Notes: a model not told the origin generated them from the letters alone. DNA of 64,000 nucleotides from Burkholderia pyrrocinia (GCF_022809715.1 NZ_CP094460.1:806001-870000); one strand, 5' to 3'. Shown: positions 27,258 through 37,169, counted from the first letter of the stretch. Made by a program: numbers and translations.

Positions 27258-28647
27258 ATGTCCCGGGAACCCACACACTCCGCGCTGCTCTGGATCGTCG
27301 CCGCTGCGTTCTTCATGCAGTCGCTCGACACGACGATCGTCAACACTGCCCTTCCTTCGATCGCGCAAAGCCTGCACGCGTCGCCGCTCGCGATGCAGCC
27401 CGTCGTGGTCGCCTACACGCTGATGATGGCGATGCTCACGCCGGCGTCCGGCTGGCTCGCCGACCGGTTCGGCACGCGCCGCGTGTTCTCGGTCGCCATT
27501 CTCGTGTTCGTGCTCGCGTCGATCGGCTGCGCGGCATCGCATACGCTCGGCCAGCTCGTCGTCGCGCGCGCCGTGCAAGGCATCGGCGGCTCGATGCTGC
27601 TGCCGATCGGGCGGCTCGCCGTGCTGCGCCGCGTGCCGGGCGAACAGTACGTCGCGGCGATCGCGTTCGTATCGATCGCCGGCCAGCTCGGCCCGATCGT
27701 CGGGCCGACGCTCGGCGGCTGGCTCACGCAGGCGATTTCATGGCACTGGGTGTTCATCGTCAACGTGCCGGTCGGCGTGGTCGGCTTCATCGCGGTGCAG
27801 CGCTACCTGCCGCACGACCAGGCGAAACAGCCGCCGCCGTTCGACTTCGTCGGCTGTGCGCTGCTGTCGGTCGCGATGATCGCACTGTCGCTCGCGATCG
27901 ACCCGCCGATGCCCGCGCATCGCGCCGCCTGGTCGGCCGGGCTCGCCGTGCTCGGCCTGGCGAGCGCGCTCGCGTACCTGCCGCATGCGCGGCGGCGCGC
28001 GCAGCCGCTGTTCCGGCTCGGGCTGTTTCGCGAGCCGAACTTCGGTTCGGGGCTGCTCGGCAACCTGCTGTGCCGGATCGGCACGAGCGCGGTGCCGTTC
28101 ATGCTGCCGCTGCTGATGCAAGTGCAACTCGGCTATACACCGCTGCAATCGGGGCTGATGATGCTGCCGGCCGCGATCGCGGGCGTCATCGCGAAACGCT
28201 GGATCGCGCCGCTCGTGAAGCGCTTCGGCTACGCGACGTTTCTGGTCGTGAATACGGGGATCGTCGGCTGTGCGATCGCGGGGTTCGCGCTGGTGTCGGC
28301 GCGGCCCGCGCCGGTGCTGGAGATCGTGCTGCTGATCGTGTTCGGCGCCGCGAACTCGATGCAGTTCGCGGCAATGAACGGCGTGACGCTGAAGGGGCTG
28401 TCGCATGCCGACGCCGGCAGCGGCAACAGCCTGTTCACGATGATGCAGATGCTGGCGATGGGGCTCGGCGTGTCGATCGGCGGCGGGCTAGTGAACCTGT
28501 TCGCCGCCTGGTGGGGCTCGATGGGGGCGCGGATTCATGCTGTCGTTCGCGTGCATGGGCGCCGTCACGCTGCTGTCGTCCGTCGTGTTCCGGCGGATCG
28601 ATACGGCCGCGCCGCCGGCCCGTGCGGCGGCGCGATCGTCCGCGTGA
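27258..28647 (+). CDS. EmrB/MdtD-type MFS exporter with C-terminal frameshift
   Basis: About 14-helix DHA2-type drug:H+ antiporter. Seen: WIVAAAFFMQSLDTTIVNTA (motif D1), GWLADRFGTRRVF (motif A), GQLGPIVGPTLGGWL (motif C). The frame is normal to about residue 419 (28515). The natural C-terminus FMLSFACMGAVTLLSSVVF then appears in the +1 frame and ends at 28647. The unshifted frame would instead run to 28691 with an Arg-rich tail and overlap the convergent lipoprotein gene. Either a true frameshift, possibly inactivating the last helix, or an indel error near a G-run. Confidence 0.8.
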
Positions 28648-28656
28648 GCGCGGACG

Positions 28657-29037
28657 TCAGTTCGCCTGGCGGCGCTCGACGACGCGCTTGAGCACCCAGC
28701 GGATCGACGAACCGTCGGCCGGCGGCCGCGCGACGCGGTATTCGTCGACTTCGAGCGTGTACAGGTAACCGGGCTGGTACGCAAAGCCCTCGATGCCCGC
28801 GTACCACAAGCTCCACGGCTCGCTCGGGCTGCTGCGGACCTGCAGGCATTCCATCGGTGCGACGCCCGTGCAGCGCGCGGATTGCGGCGCGACATAGACG
28901 GTCCTGGCCACCGGCCGGCTGTCGGCCGGGCGGGCCGCGTTCTGGGCCGTGACGGCCGCGTCGGTCTGGCATCCGGCGAGGAGCGTGCTGCCGGCAATGA
29001 CGGCCGCGCCGAGCAGCGTTCTGGAATGGCGAAGCAT
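28657..29037 (-). CDS. DUF4377-type lipoprotein
   Basis: 126 residues. Lipobox LAGC gives a lipidated Cys. The mature part has RTVYVAPQSARCTGVAPMEC with two further cysteines, then WSLWYAGIEGFAYQPGYLY, the conserved core of DUF4377 (META-associated) proteins, and an ending SSIRWVLKRVVERR. Probably periplasm-facing and of unknown function. Convergent with the MFS gene. Confidence 0.8.
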   Translation of the reverse strand: MLRHSRTLLGAAVIAGSTLLAGCQTDAAVTAQNAARPADSRPVARTVYVAPQSARCTGVAPMECLQVRSSPSEPWSLWYAGIEGFAYQPGYLYTLEVDEYRVARPPADGSSIRWVLKRVVERRQAN

Positions 29038-29224
29038 CTGGTGTTCCTCTGGAAGCGTTGGAGGGGCGGTTAGACGATCGGCGCGGCGGGAAAGTTCGCA
29101 AATGCCCTACAGCCGGCGTTCTCCCCCCTCATTCGTGCCATGTCGCCCGCACGCCGACACGTTACCGTGCTCCGGTTCAGCCGCGCGCATCGCAGCCGAC
29201 GGTCCGCATGTGCACGCCGGGCGC

Positions 29225-29836
29225 CTACTTCGCGCGCTTCGCGTCGTTCGGCAACACGAACTCGACACGGCGATTCAGTGCACGGCCGTCCGGATTGTCC
29301 GCGCCATTCCTGAGCGTATTGGGCGCGACCGGCCGGCTGCCCCCCAGCCCCTTGACCGACAAACGCGCCTTCTTCATCCCGTGCGACGTGAGCCAGTCGG
29401 CCACGGCATTCGCACGACGGAAAGACAGCGTCTTGTTATACGCGGCAGATCCTTTCGAATCGGTATGCCCCTCGATCACGATCGCCCCGGACGGAACGGA
29501 CGCGGCGAGCCGCAGGATGTCGTCGAGTGTCGGCTCGGCAGACGGCCGGATAGTGGCCTTGTCGAAGTCGAACAGGATGTCGCCCAGCATCGACACCCGC
29601 ACTGTCGCCTTGTCATCGCGCACGGACAGGCCGTCGTGCCGTGCCGCGAGCCCCGATGCCCTGGCCGACAGATCCGATACGGTGCTGTTCAGATCGGACG
29701 AGAAGCCCTTCACGTCCAGGACGGTTGCGTTGAGATCGCGAATGTCGCGATGCGCCGGCGGCGCTTGCGCGAAGGCACCGCCGACGGCGGTCGCCGACAG
29801 GATCAGCGCCACGATTGATGTGATCGCTCCGGCCAT
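29225..29836 (-). CDS. OmpA-domain envelope protein
   Basis: 203 residues. Signal peptide (AFA-QA), a heptad-like region DLNATVLDVKGFSSDLNSTV of alternating hydrophobic residues resembling a coiled coil, then the peptidoglycan-binding OmpA C-terminal domain: ILFDFDKATIRPSAEPTLDD, VIEGHTDSKGS and RANAVADWLTSHGM. It tethers the envelope to peptidoglycan. ATG is 2 bases past the stop of the upstream gene, so they are co-translated. No beta-barrel is present. Confidence 0.9.
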   Translation of the reverse strand: MAGAITSIVALILSATAVGGAFAQAPPAHRDIRDLNATVLDVKGFSSDLNSTVSDLSARASGLAARHDGLSVRDDKATVRVSMLGDILFDFDKATIRPSAEPTLDDILRLAASVPSGAIVIEGHTDSKGSAAYNKTLSFRRANAVADWLTSHGMKKARLSVKGLGGSRPVAPNTLRNGADNPDGRALNRRVEFVLPNDAKRAK

Positions 29837-29838
29837 GG

Positions 29839-30339
29839 TCAGCGATCGGTAATCTTGATGCCGTCGAGCGCTTCCACACCCGGAATCGACAACGACACCT
29901 TGGTGACGTTCTTCGGCGGAGCGGGAAATCTCCCGTACCACGTGCCCGCGCTCGGAGAATCCTTCGATGTGCTAAGAACTACGCGAGGGCTGGCCAGCGG
30001 CTGGTTGTTGCTGTCCGTCAGCAGCAAGTGCTTCTTGTTGCCTGCGAGCACGTAGATGCCGTTCTCGTAGTCGCTCTTGCTGATCGAGCTATAGAGCACT
30101 TCCACCTTGTTTGCGACGAGCGGCTTGAACCGCAGCTTGATCGTCAGGATATCGCCTTCGCGGATCGCCTCGATTGCCTGCGCTTCGGCTACGCCGCTCG
30201 AAACGAGCCCGACAGCCAGCGGCGTAGCGGAGGAAGACCCCGCGGGCGCCTGAGCCGACGCGTTATCGGAAAGTGCCGCGGTCGCCAAGAGCGCACCCAC
30301 GACGGTGCAGATGGTTGCTGCGTTTCTAATTGGTGTCAC
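29839..30339 (-). CDS. Secreted hypothetical protein upstream of OmpA-type gene
   Basis: 166 residues from GTG 30339. Sec signal (ALS and ASA-QA cleavage region), then a likely beta-sandwich: ILTIKLRFKPLVANKVEVLY, YVLAGNKKHLLLTDSN and VTKVSLSIPGVEALDG. No cysteines. Family not recognised. Immediately followed by the OmpA-domain gene, so both are probably envelope partners. Confidence 0.75.
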   Translation of the reverse strand: MTPIRNAATICTVVGALLATAALSDNASAQAPAGSSSATPLAVGLVSSGVAEAQAIEAIREGDILTIKLRFKPLVANKVEVLYSSISKSDYENGIYVLAGNKKHLLLTDSNNQPLASPRVVLSTSKDSPSAGTWYGRFPAPPKNVTKVSLSIPGVEALDGIKITDR

Positions 30340-30872
30340 GGGAACCGTCCTTTTTTAAGGTTATTGGTAGCGTGCGTCAATTACGAAACGAGTTCTCTCG
30401 TTGCCATTCCGGCGCTGGAACCCTGGCTGTGTCTCGGATTTTATTTTATGAATTTGTAGGGAGAATACACGCCTTTCGTAAGGATCGACAACCGTCGCGG
30501 GCATATTCCCGTGGCGCGATTCGAGCGTAAATATTTCCGACTGTCAGGTGGCTCCTTGAAAAAACAAGGGACTACGCACGGCGTGGACATGCCCGATGCC
30601 ATCGAATCTGCCATGTCGTGCGGAAAAACCGACCGCACTTCGTGCGCGATCGCGGTCATGGGGGTTTCGAGCACGGAGATACGGCCAGCCTCGCGAGTGA
30701 ATTTGCAGGATCAGCGGAACGTCAGTGATCCGCATCAACGGACCCTGGTCCGCTTCGGCGTCGAAGCACCGGCATGCGCCGCATGACGATCGTGTACCAT
30801 CGGCGCTTCCCGATACGCTTTGTCGCGCTGCCTTCGTTCGCCCGCGCGGCCCACACTGCGCCCCCGCTTCGC
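30340..30872. other. Low-GC divergent spacer
   Basis: 533 bases between the OmpA operon and the recombinase. Clearly AT-richer than the flanks around 30340-30560 (TTTTATTTTATGAATTTG near 30440). It should carry the minus-strand operon promoter. Two open frames here (30511-30786 plus, 30441-30674 minus) lack ribosome sites and known features. Confidence 0.5.
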
Positions 30873-32066
30873 ATGACCTCACCCGTTCCGTCCGGCGCCG
30901 CGCTGCGCCCGCTGCCGATCGATACGCTGACCGTGCCGGCCGCACTCGACGGACGCGCGGGCACCAACCGCTCGGGCAGCACGCATCCGCAGATCGCCGC
31001 GACCAACGATCTCGACGCCGTGCGCGCATGGCTCGCGCGCTTCGTCGATACGCCGACCACGTTCCAGAACTACCGCAAGGAAGCCGAGCGCCTGCTGCTG
31101 TGGGCCGTGATCGCGTGCGGCAAGCCGCTGTCGTCGCTCACGCACGAAGATCTCGTCGTCTACCGGCAGTTCCTGCTCGCGCCCGCACCGACCGACGTAT
31201 GGTGCGCGAACGGCGGCCGCAAGCATCCGCGCGACGACCCGCGCTGGCGGCCGTTCTACGGGCCGCTGTCGGCGGCCAGCCAGCGGCAGGCGCTGGTGAT
31301 CCTGAACGTGATGTTCTCGTGGCTCGTGCAGGCCGGCTACCTCGCCGGCAATCCGCTTGCGTTGTCGCGGCAGCGGCAGCGTCGTCCCGCGCCGCGCATC
31401 ACGCGTCATCTCGGGCAACCGCTGTGGCAGTCGGTCAAGGACGCGATCGTCGCAATGCCGCGCGACGATGCGCGCGCGTGCTTCCATGCGGATCGCGCGC
31501 GCTGGTTGTTCACGCTGCTGTATCTCGGCGGGCTGCGCATCACCGAAGCGGCCGACACGACGATGGGCCAGTTCTTCTGCCGGCACGACGCGAACGGGCA
31601 CGACCGCTGGTGGCTCGACGTGATGGGCAAAGGCGGCCGGCAGCGGCTCGTGCCGGCCACCGACGAGATGATGGCCGAGCTGTCGCGCTACCGGCGCGCG
31701 CACGGGCTGCCCGCGCTGCCGTCCGACGGCGAGCCCACGCCGCTCGTGCTGCCGCTCGGCCAGGCGCGCAAGCCGCTCACGCGCGCGGCGCTGCACAGGA
31801 TCGTGAAGCAGGTGTTCCGGCACGCGGCCGACCGGCTGCGCGCGAACGGCGCGGCGGGCGACGAACAGGCGCGCGTGCTCGAACAGGCGTCCGCGCACTG
31901 GCTGCGCCACAGCGCGGGCTCGCATATGGCCGACGGCCGCGTCGACCTGCGGCTCGTGCGTGACAACCTCGGCCACGTGTCGCTCACGACGACGAGCCAG
32001 TACCTGCACGCGGACGACGACTGGCGGCATCGCGAGACGGAGGAGAAGCACCGGATCGGGTGGTAG
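30873..32066 (+). CDS. XerC/D-like tyrosine recombinase
   Basis: 397 residues from ATG 30873 (an upstream ATG at 30774 would add 33; no ribosome site decides). N-terminal SAM-like core domain (TTFQNYRKEAERLLLWAVIA) and catalytic domain with the full set: Arg in LGGLRITEAAD, Lys in GKGGRQRLVP, HWLRHSAG for His-x2-Arg, and GHVSLTTTSQYLH with the nucleophile Tyr. Acts on DNA at specific sites. No attachment site, phage or transposon genes adjoin, so it is probably a stand-alone chromosomal recombinase or a relic of an island. Confidence 0.88.
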   Translation: MTSPVPSGAALRPLPIDTLTVPAALDGRAGTNRSGSTHPQIAATNDLDAVRAWLARFVDTPTTFQNYRKEAERLLLWAVIACGKPLSSLTHEDLVVYRQFLLAPAPTDVWCANGGRKHPRDDPRWRPFYGPLSAASQRQALVILNVMFSWLVQAGYLAGNPLALSRQRQRRPAPRITRHLGQPLWQSVKDAIVAMPRDDARACFHADRARWLFTLLYLGGLRITEAADTTMGQFFCRHDANGHDRWWLDVMGKGGRQRLVPATDEMMAELSRYRRAHGLPALPSDGEPTPLVLPLGQARKPLTRAALHRIVKQVFRHAADRLRANGAAGDEQARVLEQASAHWLRHSAGSHMADGRVDLRLVRDNLGHVSLTTTSQYLHADDDWRHRETEEKHRIGW

Positions 32067-32090
32067 GCGCTGCGCGCGCGGCAGCATGCT

Positions 32091-32232
<142 letters not shown>

Positions 32233-32326
32233 AAGCCGACTTGCGTTTCGCACCAGCGTTCAGTGAACGAGTTCGAGCCCGCTTCCCGGCACCCTCGCCG
32301 CGAACCGCGCGGCACGTCTCACACGG

Positions 32327-32545
32327 TCAATACACGGCCACCCAGTGCCCGGGCACCCACGCCCAATGATTGCCGGCCCACCGGTAATGCCCCTTCGCCC
32401 AGCGATAGCCGGGTGCCGGTGGCGGCGGCATCACTTCGACGAGCGGCGCCGGCTGCGGCGGCCGCACGGGTTCGACCACGCACGCGGACATCAGCACGGC
32501 ACTCGCGCTCACCAGCACGGCAAGCGAAACGGATCGGATCTTCAT
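32327..32545 (-). CDS. YXWGXW-repeat lipoprotein (short)
   Basis: 72 residues. Lipobox MSAC, then a Pro-rich segment and repeats YRWAKGHYRWAGNHW and WVPGHW, the aromatic-glycine motif of YXWGXW proteins. Start at ATG 32545 with GGAG upstream. Last gene of the DUF1800-DUF1501 unit (59 bases after it). Small envelope lipoprotein of unknown function; a larger relative lies at 37354, in the ECF operon. Confidence 0.85.
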   Translation of the reverse strand: MKIRSVSLAVLVSASAVLMSACVVEPVRPPQPAPLVEVMPPPPAPGYRWAKGHYRWAGNHWAWVPGHWVAVY

Positions 32546-32603
32546 CGTCAATTCTCCCTGTTGTGTAATCGTTTGGCGAGGTCGAACGCGGCGACACCCC
32601 GCA

Positions 32604-33761
32604 TCACGCAGCCCCGTGAATCAGGCCCGTCATCGGCCGCGTCGCACCGCTTTCCGCAAACAGCGCGGACGCGGTGCGGCGAGGATCGAGCCGCAGGCTT
32701 TCGGCAGCCGCGCCCGAGATCAGCGCATCGAGCGACGCGGTCGGCTTCAGGTCGCGGCCTTCATACAGGTCGCCCGGCCGCAGTCCCGGCCAGTCGGCGA
32801 TCACGCGGCCGCCCGCGACCGCGCCGCCCGCCAGCATCGCGACCGACGCCTGCCCGTGATCGGTGCCGCCCGTGCCGTTCGCCGCGGCCGTGCGGCCGAA
32901 CTCGGTCGCGACCAGCACCGTGGTCTGCTGCCATGCGGGCCCGAGGCCGTCGCGCAGCGCGGCGAGCATCGTGTCGAGCGCCTTCAGTTGATTGGCGAGC
33001 CGCGTGTTCTGCGCGCTGTGCGTGTCCCAGCCGCCCGTTTCGATCATCGCGATCCGCGGGCCGTCGTCGCGCGCGAGGAACGTCGCGGCAAGCTTGCCGA
33101 CACCCGCGGGATCCTGCCGCGCATGCGCGTCGCCGGCGAGGCCGCGCGCTTGCATCGCCGATTGCCACAGCGGGCCGAGCTGCGTGTCGGCCTCGTAAAG
33201 CGCCGACACGCGCGCGAGCAGGTCGTCCGGCGCGGCCGGCAAACCGGACGGCGCATACGACGCGGCCTGCACGGTGCCGCGCAACGCGAGCGGCACGGTC
33301 GGCGCGAACGCGATCGCGCTTTCGCGCGTCGCCGGCAGCAGCGCGGCGAGCCGGTTCAACCAGCCGTCCTTCACCTGATATGGCGCGCGGCCGCCTGTTT
33401 CGAGCACGTTCTGCCCGTCGAAATGCGAGCGGTCGCGATACGGCGACGCGATCGCGTGCACGAACAGCGCCTGCCCGTCGCGGTATAGCCGCGCGGTCTG
33501 CGTGAGCGACGGATGCAGCGCGAACGTGCCGTCGAGCCGCGTCGCGGCCGCGGTGTCGATCGCGAGCGCGCCGCGCAGCGACGCATACGCGGGCTCCGCA
33601 TACGGGACGACGATGTTCAGGCCGTCGGCCGCGCCGCGCTGAATCACGAACACGAAGCGCCGGTCGGTCTCGACGTTCGCGAACACGATCCGCGGCGCGA
33701 CGAGGATCGCGCCTGCGCCGGCGGCGGCAACGCTCAGGAATTGTCGGCGGGACAGTGCCAT
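32604..33761 (-). CDS. DUF1501 Tat-exported protein
   Basis: 385 residues. Tat signal SRRQFLSVAAAGAGA. Sulfatase/alkaline-phosphatase-like fold: RFVFVIQRGAADGLNIVVPY, HFDGQNVLETGG, IETGGWDTHS and VATEFGRTAAANGTGGTDHG, whose Asp and His residues resemble the metal sites of that superfamily. Periplasmic. It begins 2 bases after the DUF1800 stop. DUF1800/DUF1501 pairs are widespread and uncharacterised. Confidence 0.9.
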   Translation of the reverse strand: MALSRRQFLSVAAAGAGAILVAPRIVFANVETDRRFVFVIQRGAADGLNIVVPYAEPAYASLRGALAIDTAAATRLDGTFALHPSLTQTARLYRDGQALFVHAIASPYRDRSHFDGQNVLETGGRAPYQVKDGWLNRLAALLPATRESAIAFAPTVPLALRGTVQAASYAPSGLPAAPDDLLARVSALYEADTQLGPLWQSAMQARGLAGDAHARQDPAGVGKLAATFLARDDGPRIAMIETGGWDTHSAQNTRLANQLKALDTMLAALRDGLGPAWQQTTVLVATEFGRTAAANGTGGTDHGQASVAMLAGGAVAGGRVIADWPGLRPGDLYEGRDLKPTASLDALISGAAAESLRLDPRRTASALFAESGATRPMTGLIHGAA

Positions 33762-33763
33762 GT

Positions 33764-35167
33764 TCACCTCCGTTGGAAATCGGGCGATACGAGCAGCAGC
33801 GCGAGCGACGTGGTCGCGCTTTCCGCGCGCGACAGCGCGGTCGCGGTCGGCGCGCTCATCGACCCGGCGAGCAGTGTGTTGCCGAGCGTGCGCGGGTCGA
33901 GCCGGTCGCCGGTGCGTGCGGCCAGGCGCTGCGCGATCTCGACGCGGCGCACGAGCGCGTCGGGCGCGGCCCAACTCGCGGCGACGTCGTCGTAGCCCGC
34001 CGGCGAGCCCGGCCGCCACACCGGCTGGCCGAGCTGCGCGAGCAGCGGCGCGGCCTTCAGGTCGCCCCGATCGTCCATCTCGCGCCAGCCGAGCCCGCGC
34101 AGCGACGATACGGCCCACTCCCACGGCGTCTTGAACTTGCGGTTGACCGGCGACCACGCATCGGGCGCATCGACGAGCGCGCGATAGACGGTCGGCAGAT
34201 CGCCGCCGCTCGCATCGAACGCGCGGGCCAGCCGGTCGGTCAGCGCGAGCGGCGGATTGTCGGCGACGAAATGACGGGCAAGCTGGAACGCGATATGCCG
34301 GCCCGTCGCATCCGACCGCGCGAGGTCGTGCAGGATCGCGCGCGCCTGCGCTTCGCCCGGCTGGTCGTAGGTGCGCCCCATCACCGTGCGCGTGCCCGGT
34401 TCATGCAGCTTCGGGCGAAACACGAACGCGCCGGGCGCGGCATCGCCCGGCTGCAGCCCGCGTCCGCCCGCGATGCTCCAGCCCGTCAATGCGCGCGCGA
34501 ACTCCGTCACGTCGGCTTGCGTGTAGCCGGTTCGCACGCCGAGCGTGTGCAGTTCCATGATTTCGCGCGCGAGGTTCTCGTTGAGCCCGCGCTTCGCCGA
34601 CGGATTGCGCGCTTCCGCGCGCAATGCAGCCGGGCTGTCCGGGCCGACCGAGCGTGCCTGGTCGAGGAAAACCTGCATCGCCGGATGCTGTTCGACGGCG
34701 ACGAGCATGTCCTCGAAGCGGCCGAGCACATGCGGGCGGATCGCGTCGCGTTCGAACGCGCCCGCATACGCGGCCACCTGCCCCTTGTCGACCGACACCG
34801 CGAAATGGTTCGCCCAGAAATGCACGAGACGCTCGACGAACGGCGCGGGTGTGTTCAGCGCGCTGTTCAACCGTGCGGCGACGGCGCTGCGATACGCGTC
34901 GTAGCCGTCGCGCCGGATCGATTGCGCGGTCGCGCGCTTCGCGGCCGCGTCGTCGCCTGTCATCGCGTTGCGCGCGTTCGCGAAGCGCGTCGCGAGCGCG
35001 ATTGCGTCCGGTTCGCCGGCCCACGCGGCGGGCCGCGCGTCGTAACGGTCGAATTGCGCGACGAGCGCCGCCTTCGGGTCGGCAGGCAGCGCTTCGTCGG
35101 CCCGCGCGCCGAGACCGAAGCGGTTCAGCGCGATCGCGGCCGGCGTGGTGTCGTTCGGGTGGTCCAT
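33764..35167 (-). CDS. DUF1800 protein
   Basis: 467 residues, mainly helical. Family marks near the N-terminus ALNRFGLGARADE, then ERLVHFWANHFAVSVDKGQV, NLAREIMELHTLGV and TEFARALTGWSI. No signal is seen, but the DUF1501 partner has one. First gene of the DUF1800-DUF1501-YXWGXW unit. Directly upstream lies a 13-mer and 9-mer identical in layout to the one before the ECF operon, suggesting control by that sigma factor. Function unknown. Confidence 0.9.
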   Translation of the reverse strand: MDHPNDTTPAAIALNRFGLGARADEALPADPKAALVAQFDRYDARPAAWAGEPDAIALATRFANARNAMTGDDAAAKRATAQSIRRDGYDAYRSAVAARLNSALNTPAPFVERLVHFWANHFAVSVDKGQVAAYAGAFERDAIRPHVLGRFEDMLVAVEQHPAMQVFLDQARSVGPDSPAALRAEARNPSAKRGLNENLAREIMELHTLGVRTGYTQADVTEFARALTGWSIAGGRGLQPGDAAPGAFVFRPKLHEPGTRTVMGRTYDQPGEAQARAILHDLARSDATGRHIAFQLARHFVADNPPLALTDRLARAFDASGGDLPTVYRALVDAPDAWSPVNRKFKTPWEWAVSSLRGLGWREMDDRGDLKAAPLLAQLGQPVWRPGSPAGYDDVAASWAAPDALVRRVEIAQRLAARTGDRLDPRTLGNTLLAGSMSAPTATALSRAESATTSLALLLVSPDFQRR

Positions 35168-35194
35168 GACGGGCTCTCTGGCGGTGCGTACCCA

Positions 35195-35228
35195 CGTTTA
35201 ACGCAGGCATGCAGGGAAATCCGTCGCG
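35195..35228 (-). promoter_or_regulatory. Putative ECF promoter, copy A (DUF1800 operon)
   Basis: On the minus strand CGCGACGGATTTC (35216-35228), 12 bases, then CGTTAAACG (35195-35203). The same layout occurs at 37700-37733. The 9-mer lies 27 bases before the DUF1800 start, which places a transcription start just upstream of the gene. Confidence 0.6.
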
Positions 35229-35410
35229 GAGCTCGCAAATATTTTCTGGATCGGAGAAACGAGGAACGGGAGAGGCGGCGGAGGTGAGGCACTGCAACGG
35301 CGCGAGTCATCGACGCGCAACGGCGCGTGCGATTCATCCCGTGTACGCATTGCGCATGACCGAATGCGGGTGCCGGCGACACGCGTATCGCGTGTCGCGC
35401 TGCCTGTTGC

Positions 35411-35914
35411 CTACTGACTCGCCGGCGCGTCCGGCTTCTTCTGCAGTCTCGGCGGCAGACGCCAGTTGCCGCTGTGCTGCAACCCGTCGACGAACTTCAC
35501 GCGCTCTCCGGGCGTCAGCGTCGCCGCGAAATCGACGACGCTGCGCTCGACCTGCGCACGCATCGCGGTATCGGCCGCGCGCGTGCGATCAAGTGCGGCG
35601 TCGATCGCCGCGCGATCGAGTTGCGGCGCGGCGAGCAGATCCAGCACGGTGATCCGGCCGTCGCGCCCTTCCCGCGCGAAATCGCGGCCGTTCTTGCGCG
35701 CGGCCTTCAGCGCGGCGGCAAACTCGCGCTGCCGCGCATCGGGCAATTCGTCCGCCGCGAAACGCAACGCGGTGCGCTGCGCGGGCGCGCCCGCCGCAAG
35801 CTGGTCACGATGCGTCGAGAACCACTGATACACGCCGCCGCCGATCGCGCCGAGCATGAACACGTTCAACACGACCGAGCCGACGAGGATGAATTTCCAG
35901 CCGCGTTCGCTCAT
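35411..35914 (-). CDS. Periplasmic heavy-metal sensor-like protein (Spy/CpxP-related)
   Basis: 167 residues. N-terminal anchor (KFILVGSVVLNVFMLGAIGG), then a helical periplasmic part with LPDARQREFAAALKAARKNG and LTPGERVKFVDGL, similar to metal-resistance proteins of the CnrX/Spy type. No Cys and few His, so metal binding is uncertain. ATGA overlap with the upstream gene couples it to the sigma-factor operon. It is the last gene of that operon. Confidence 0.75.
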   Translation of the reverse strand: MSERGWKFILVGSVVLNVFMLGAIGGGVYQWFSTHRDQLAAGAPAQRTALRFAADELPDARQREFAAALKAARKNGRDFAREGRDGRITVLDLLAAPQLDRAAIDAALDRTRAADTAMRAQVERSVVDFAATLTPGERVKFVDGLQHSGNWRLPPRLQKKPDAPASQ

Positions 35915-36330
35915 TCATCGCTCCCGTCGATGCTCGGGCCGCCGAACGTCGTCGTCAGATAACCCGGTTCGTGCTGCGACGTCGGCACGCTGCCGAGCAT
36001 CAGCATCGACACGGCCACCGCGCCCGCCAGCGCACCGGCCAGGCCGACGCCCGCGAACGCCGCGCCCGACCACCACACGTTGCCGCGCCGCCGCGCGCGT
36101 TGCGGCGCGGGTGCCGACGCGACGATGCGCTCGACCAGCGCCGGTGCAGGCGGCATGACCGTGTCGTACGAGAGCCATTCATCGAGGTCGGCGGCATCGT
36201 CCAGTGCCAGCAGCGCGTCGCGCGGGTTCGCGCGCGCCCACGCCTCGGCGGCCGCGCGCTCGCCGTCCGGCCAGCGCCGCGCGTCCGAGCCGTACGCGGC
36301 GACGATGGTGCGAAATCGTTCGGGTGTCAT
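35911..36330 (-). CDS. Putative anti-sigma factor
   Basis: 139 residues. Cytoplasmic N-terminal helix with AYGSDARRWPDGERAAAEAW, one membrane segment (FAGVGLAGALAGAVAVSMLM) and a short periplasmic tail. This topology and its place immediately after an ECF sigma gene, with an ATGA overlap on both sides, support an anti-sigma role, although no zinc-binding motif is present. Membrane protein. Confidence 0.7.
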   Translation of the reverse strand: MTPERFRTIVAAYGSDARRWPDGERAAAEAWARANPRDALLALDDAADLDEWLSYDTVMPPAPALVERIVASAPAPQRARRRGNVWWSGAAFAGVGLAGALAGAVAVSMLMLGSVPTSQHEPGYLTTTFGGPSIDGSDE

Positions 36331-37112
36331 CGCTTGTCCTCGCTAAGTGGGTCGCCGGCCAGTTGCGCGCGCAGGTTGCGCCTCGCGCGGGCGAGCAGGC
36401 TTTCCAGCGCATCAACGGTGATGCCCATCAGGTTGGCTGCTTCCACATTCGACATTTCCTGATAGTACTGGAGCACGAGCGCTTCCCGCTGCCGCGGCGG
36501 CAACGCGGCAAGCGCCTGCCGCACGCGCGCATCGCGCGAGCGCAGTTCCGCATGCGCGGCCGGCTCCGGTTGCGGATCCGGCACGTCGGGCAACGTATCG
36601 ACGGGCTCCTCGCGCCGGCCGCGCAACCGGTCGTAGCACAGGTTCAGCACGACGCGATGCAGCCACGTGTCGAAACGCGCCTCGCCTTCGCGCCAGCGCG
36701 GCGCCTGATTCCAGATTCGCAAGAACGTCTCCTGTGCGACGTCCTCGGCTTCGCTCCGATCGCCGAGCATGCGCGTCGCCAATGCGAGCAGCCGCGGCAG
36801 CTTGCGCGCGACGAGCACGCGCACCGCCGACGAATCGCGCGCGCCGACGCGCGCGACGAGTTCCGCGTCCGGATCGCGGTCGCCGCGATCGTTCAACGCC
36901 GCCCGCTCCGTCGCGCAGCGCGATTGCGTCGCGCTGTGCCGGCAGGTGTGCCCGCCGCCCGGCTGAAGCTCATCGTCGTGCTCTCCTTGCATGCGTCGGG
37001 CCATCGCCGCGCGGCGCCACGCCGACGGTTCGGCAACGCCGTGCGCATCGCGCGCGGCGTCGCACACGGCGTCCGCCATGTCCGTTTCATCGACATCCGT
37101 GTCGCGCGGCAT
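36327..37112 (-). CDS. ECF sigma factor (sigma-70 family)
   Basis: 261 residues if ATG 37112 is used (AGGA upstream); the conserved part begins about residue 82, so later ATGs (36992 or 37004) are possible. Region 2: LPRLLALATRMLGDRSEAED with VAQETFLRIWNQ. Region 4: ALAALPPRQREALVLQYYQE followed by VEAANLMGITVDALESLL. It lacks long C-terminal extensions. Overlaps the putative anti-sigma gene by 4 bases. Probably directs transcription of its own operon and of DUF1800-DUF1501 through the repeated promoter. Confidence 0.9.
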   Translation of the reverse strand: MPRDTDVDETDMADAVCDAARDAHGVAEPSAWRRAAMARRMQGEHDDELQPGGGHTCRHSATQSRCATERAALNDRGDRDPDAELVARVGARDSSAVRVLVARKLPRLLALATRMLGDRSEAEDVAQETFLRIWNQAPRWREGEARFDTWLHRVVLNLCYDRLRGRREEPVDTLPDVPDPQPEPAAHAELRSRDARVRQALAALPPRQREALVLQYYQEMSNVEAANLMGITVDALESLLARARRNLRAQLAGDPLSEDKR

Positions 37113-37169
37113 ATCGATCCTGTCGGCAACTCACGCGTCGCCCGGTTGCGCAACCGTCGGCCGGCGTGC

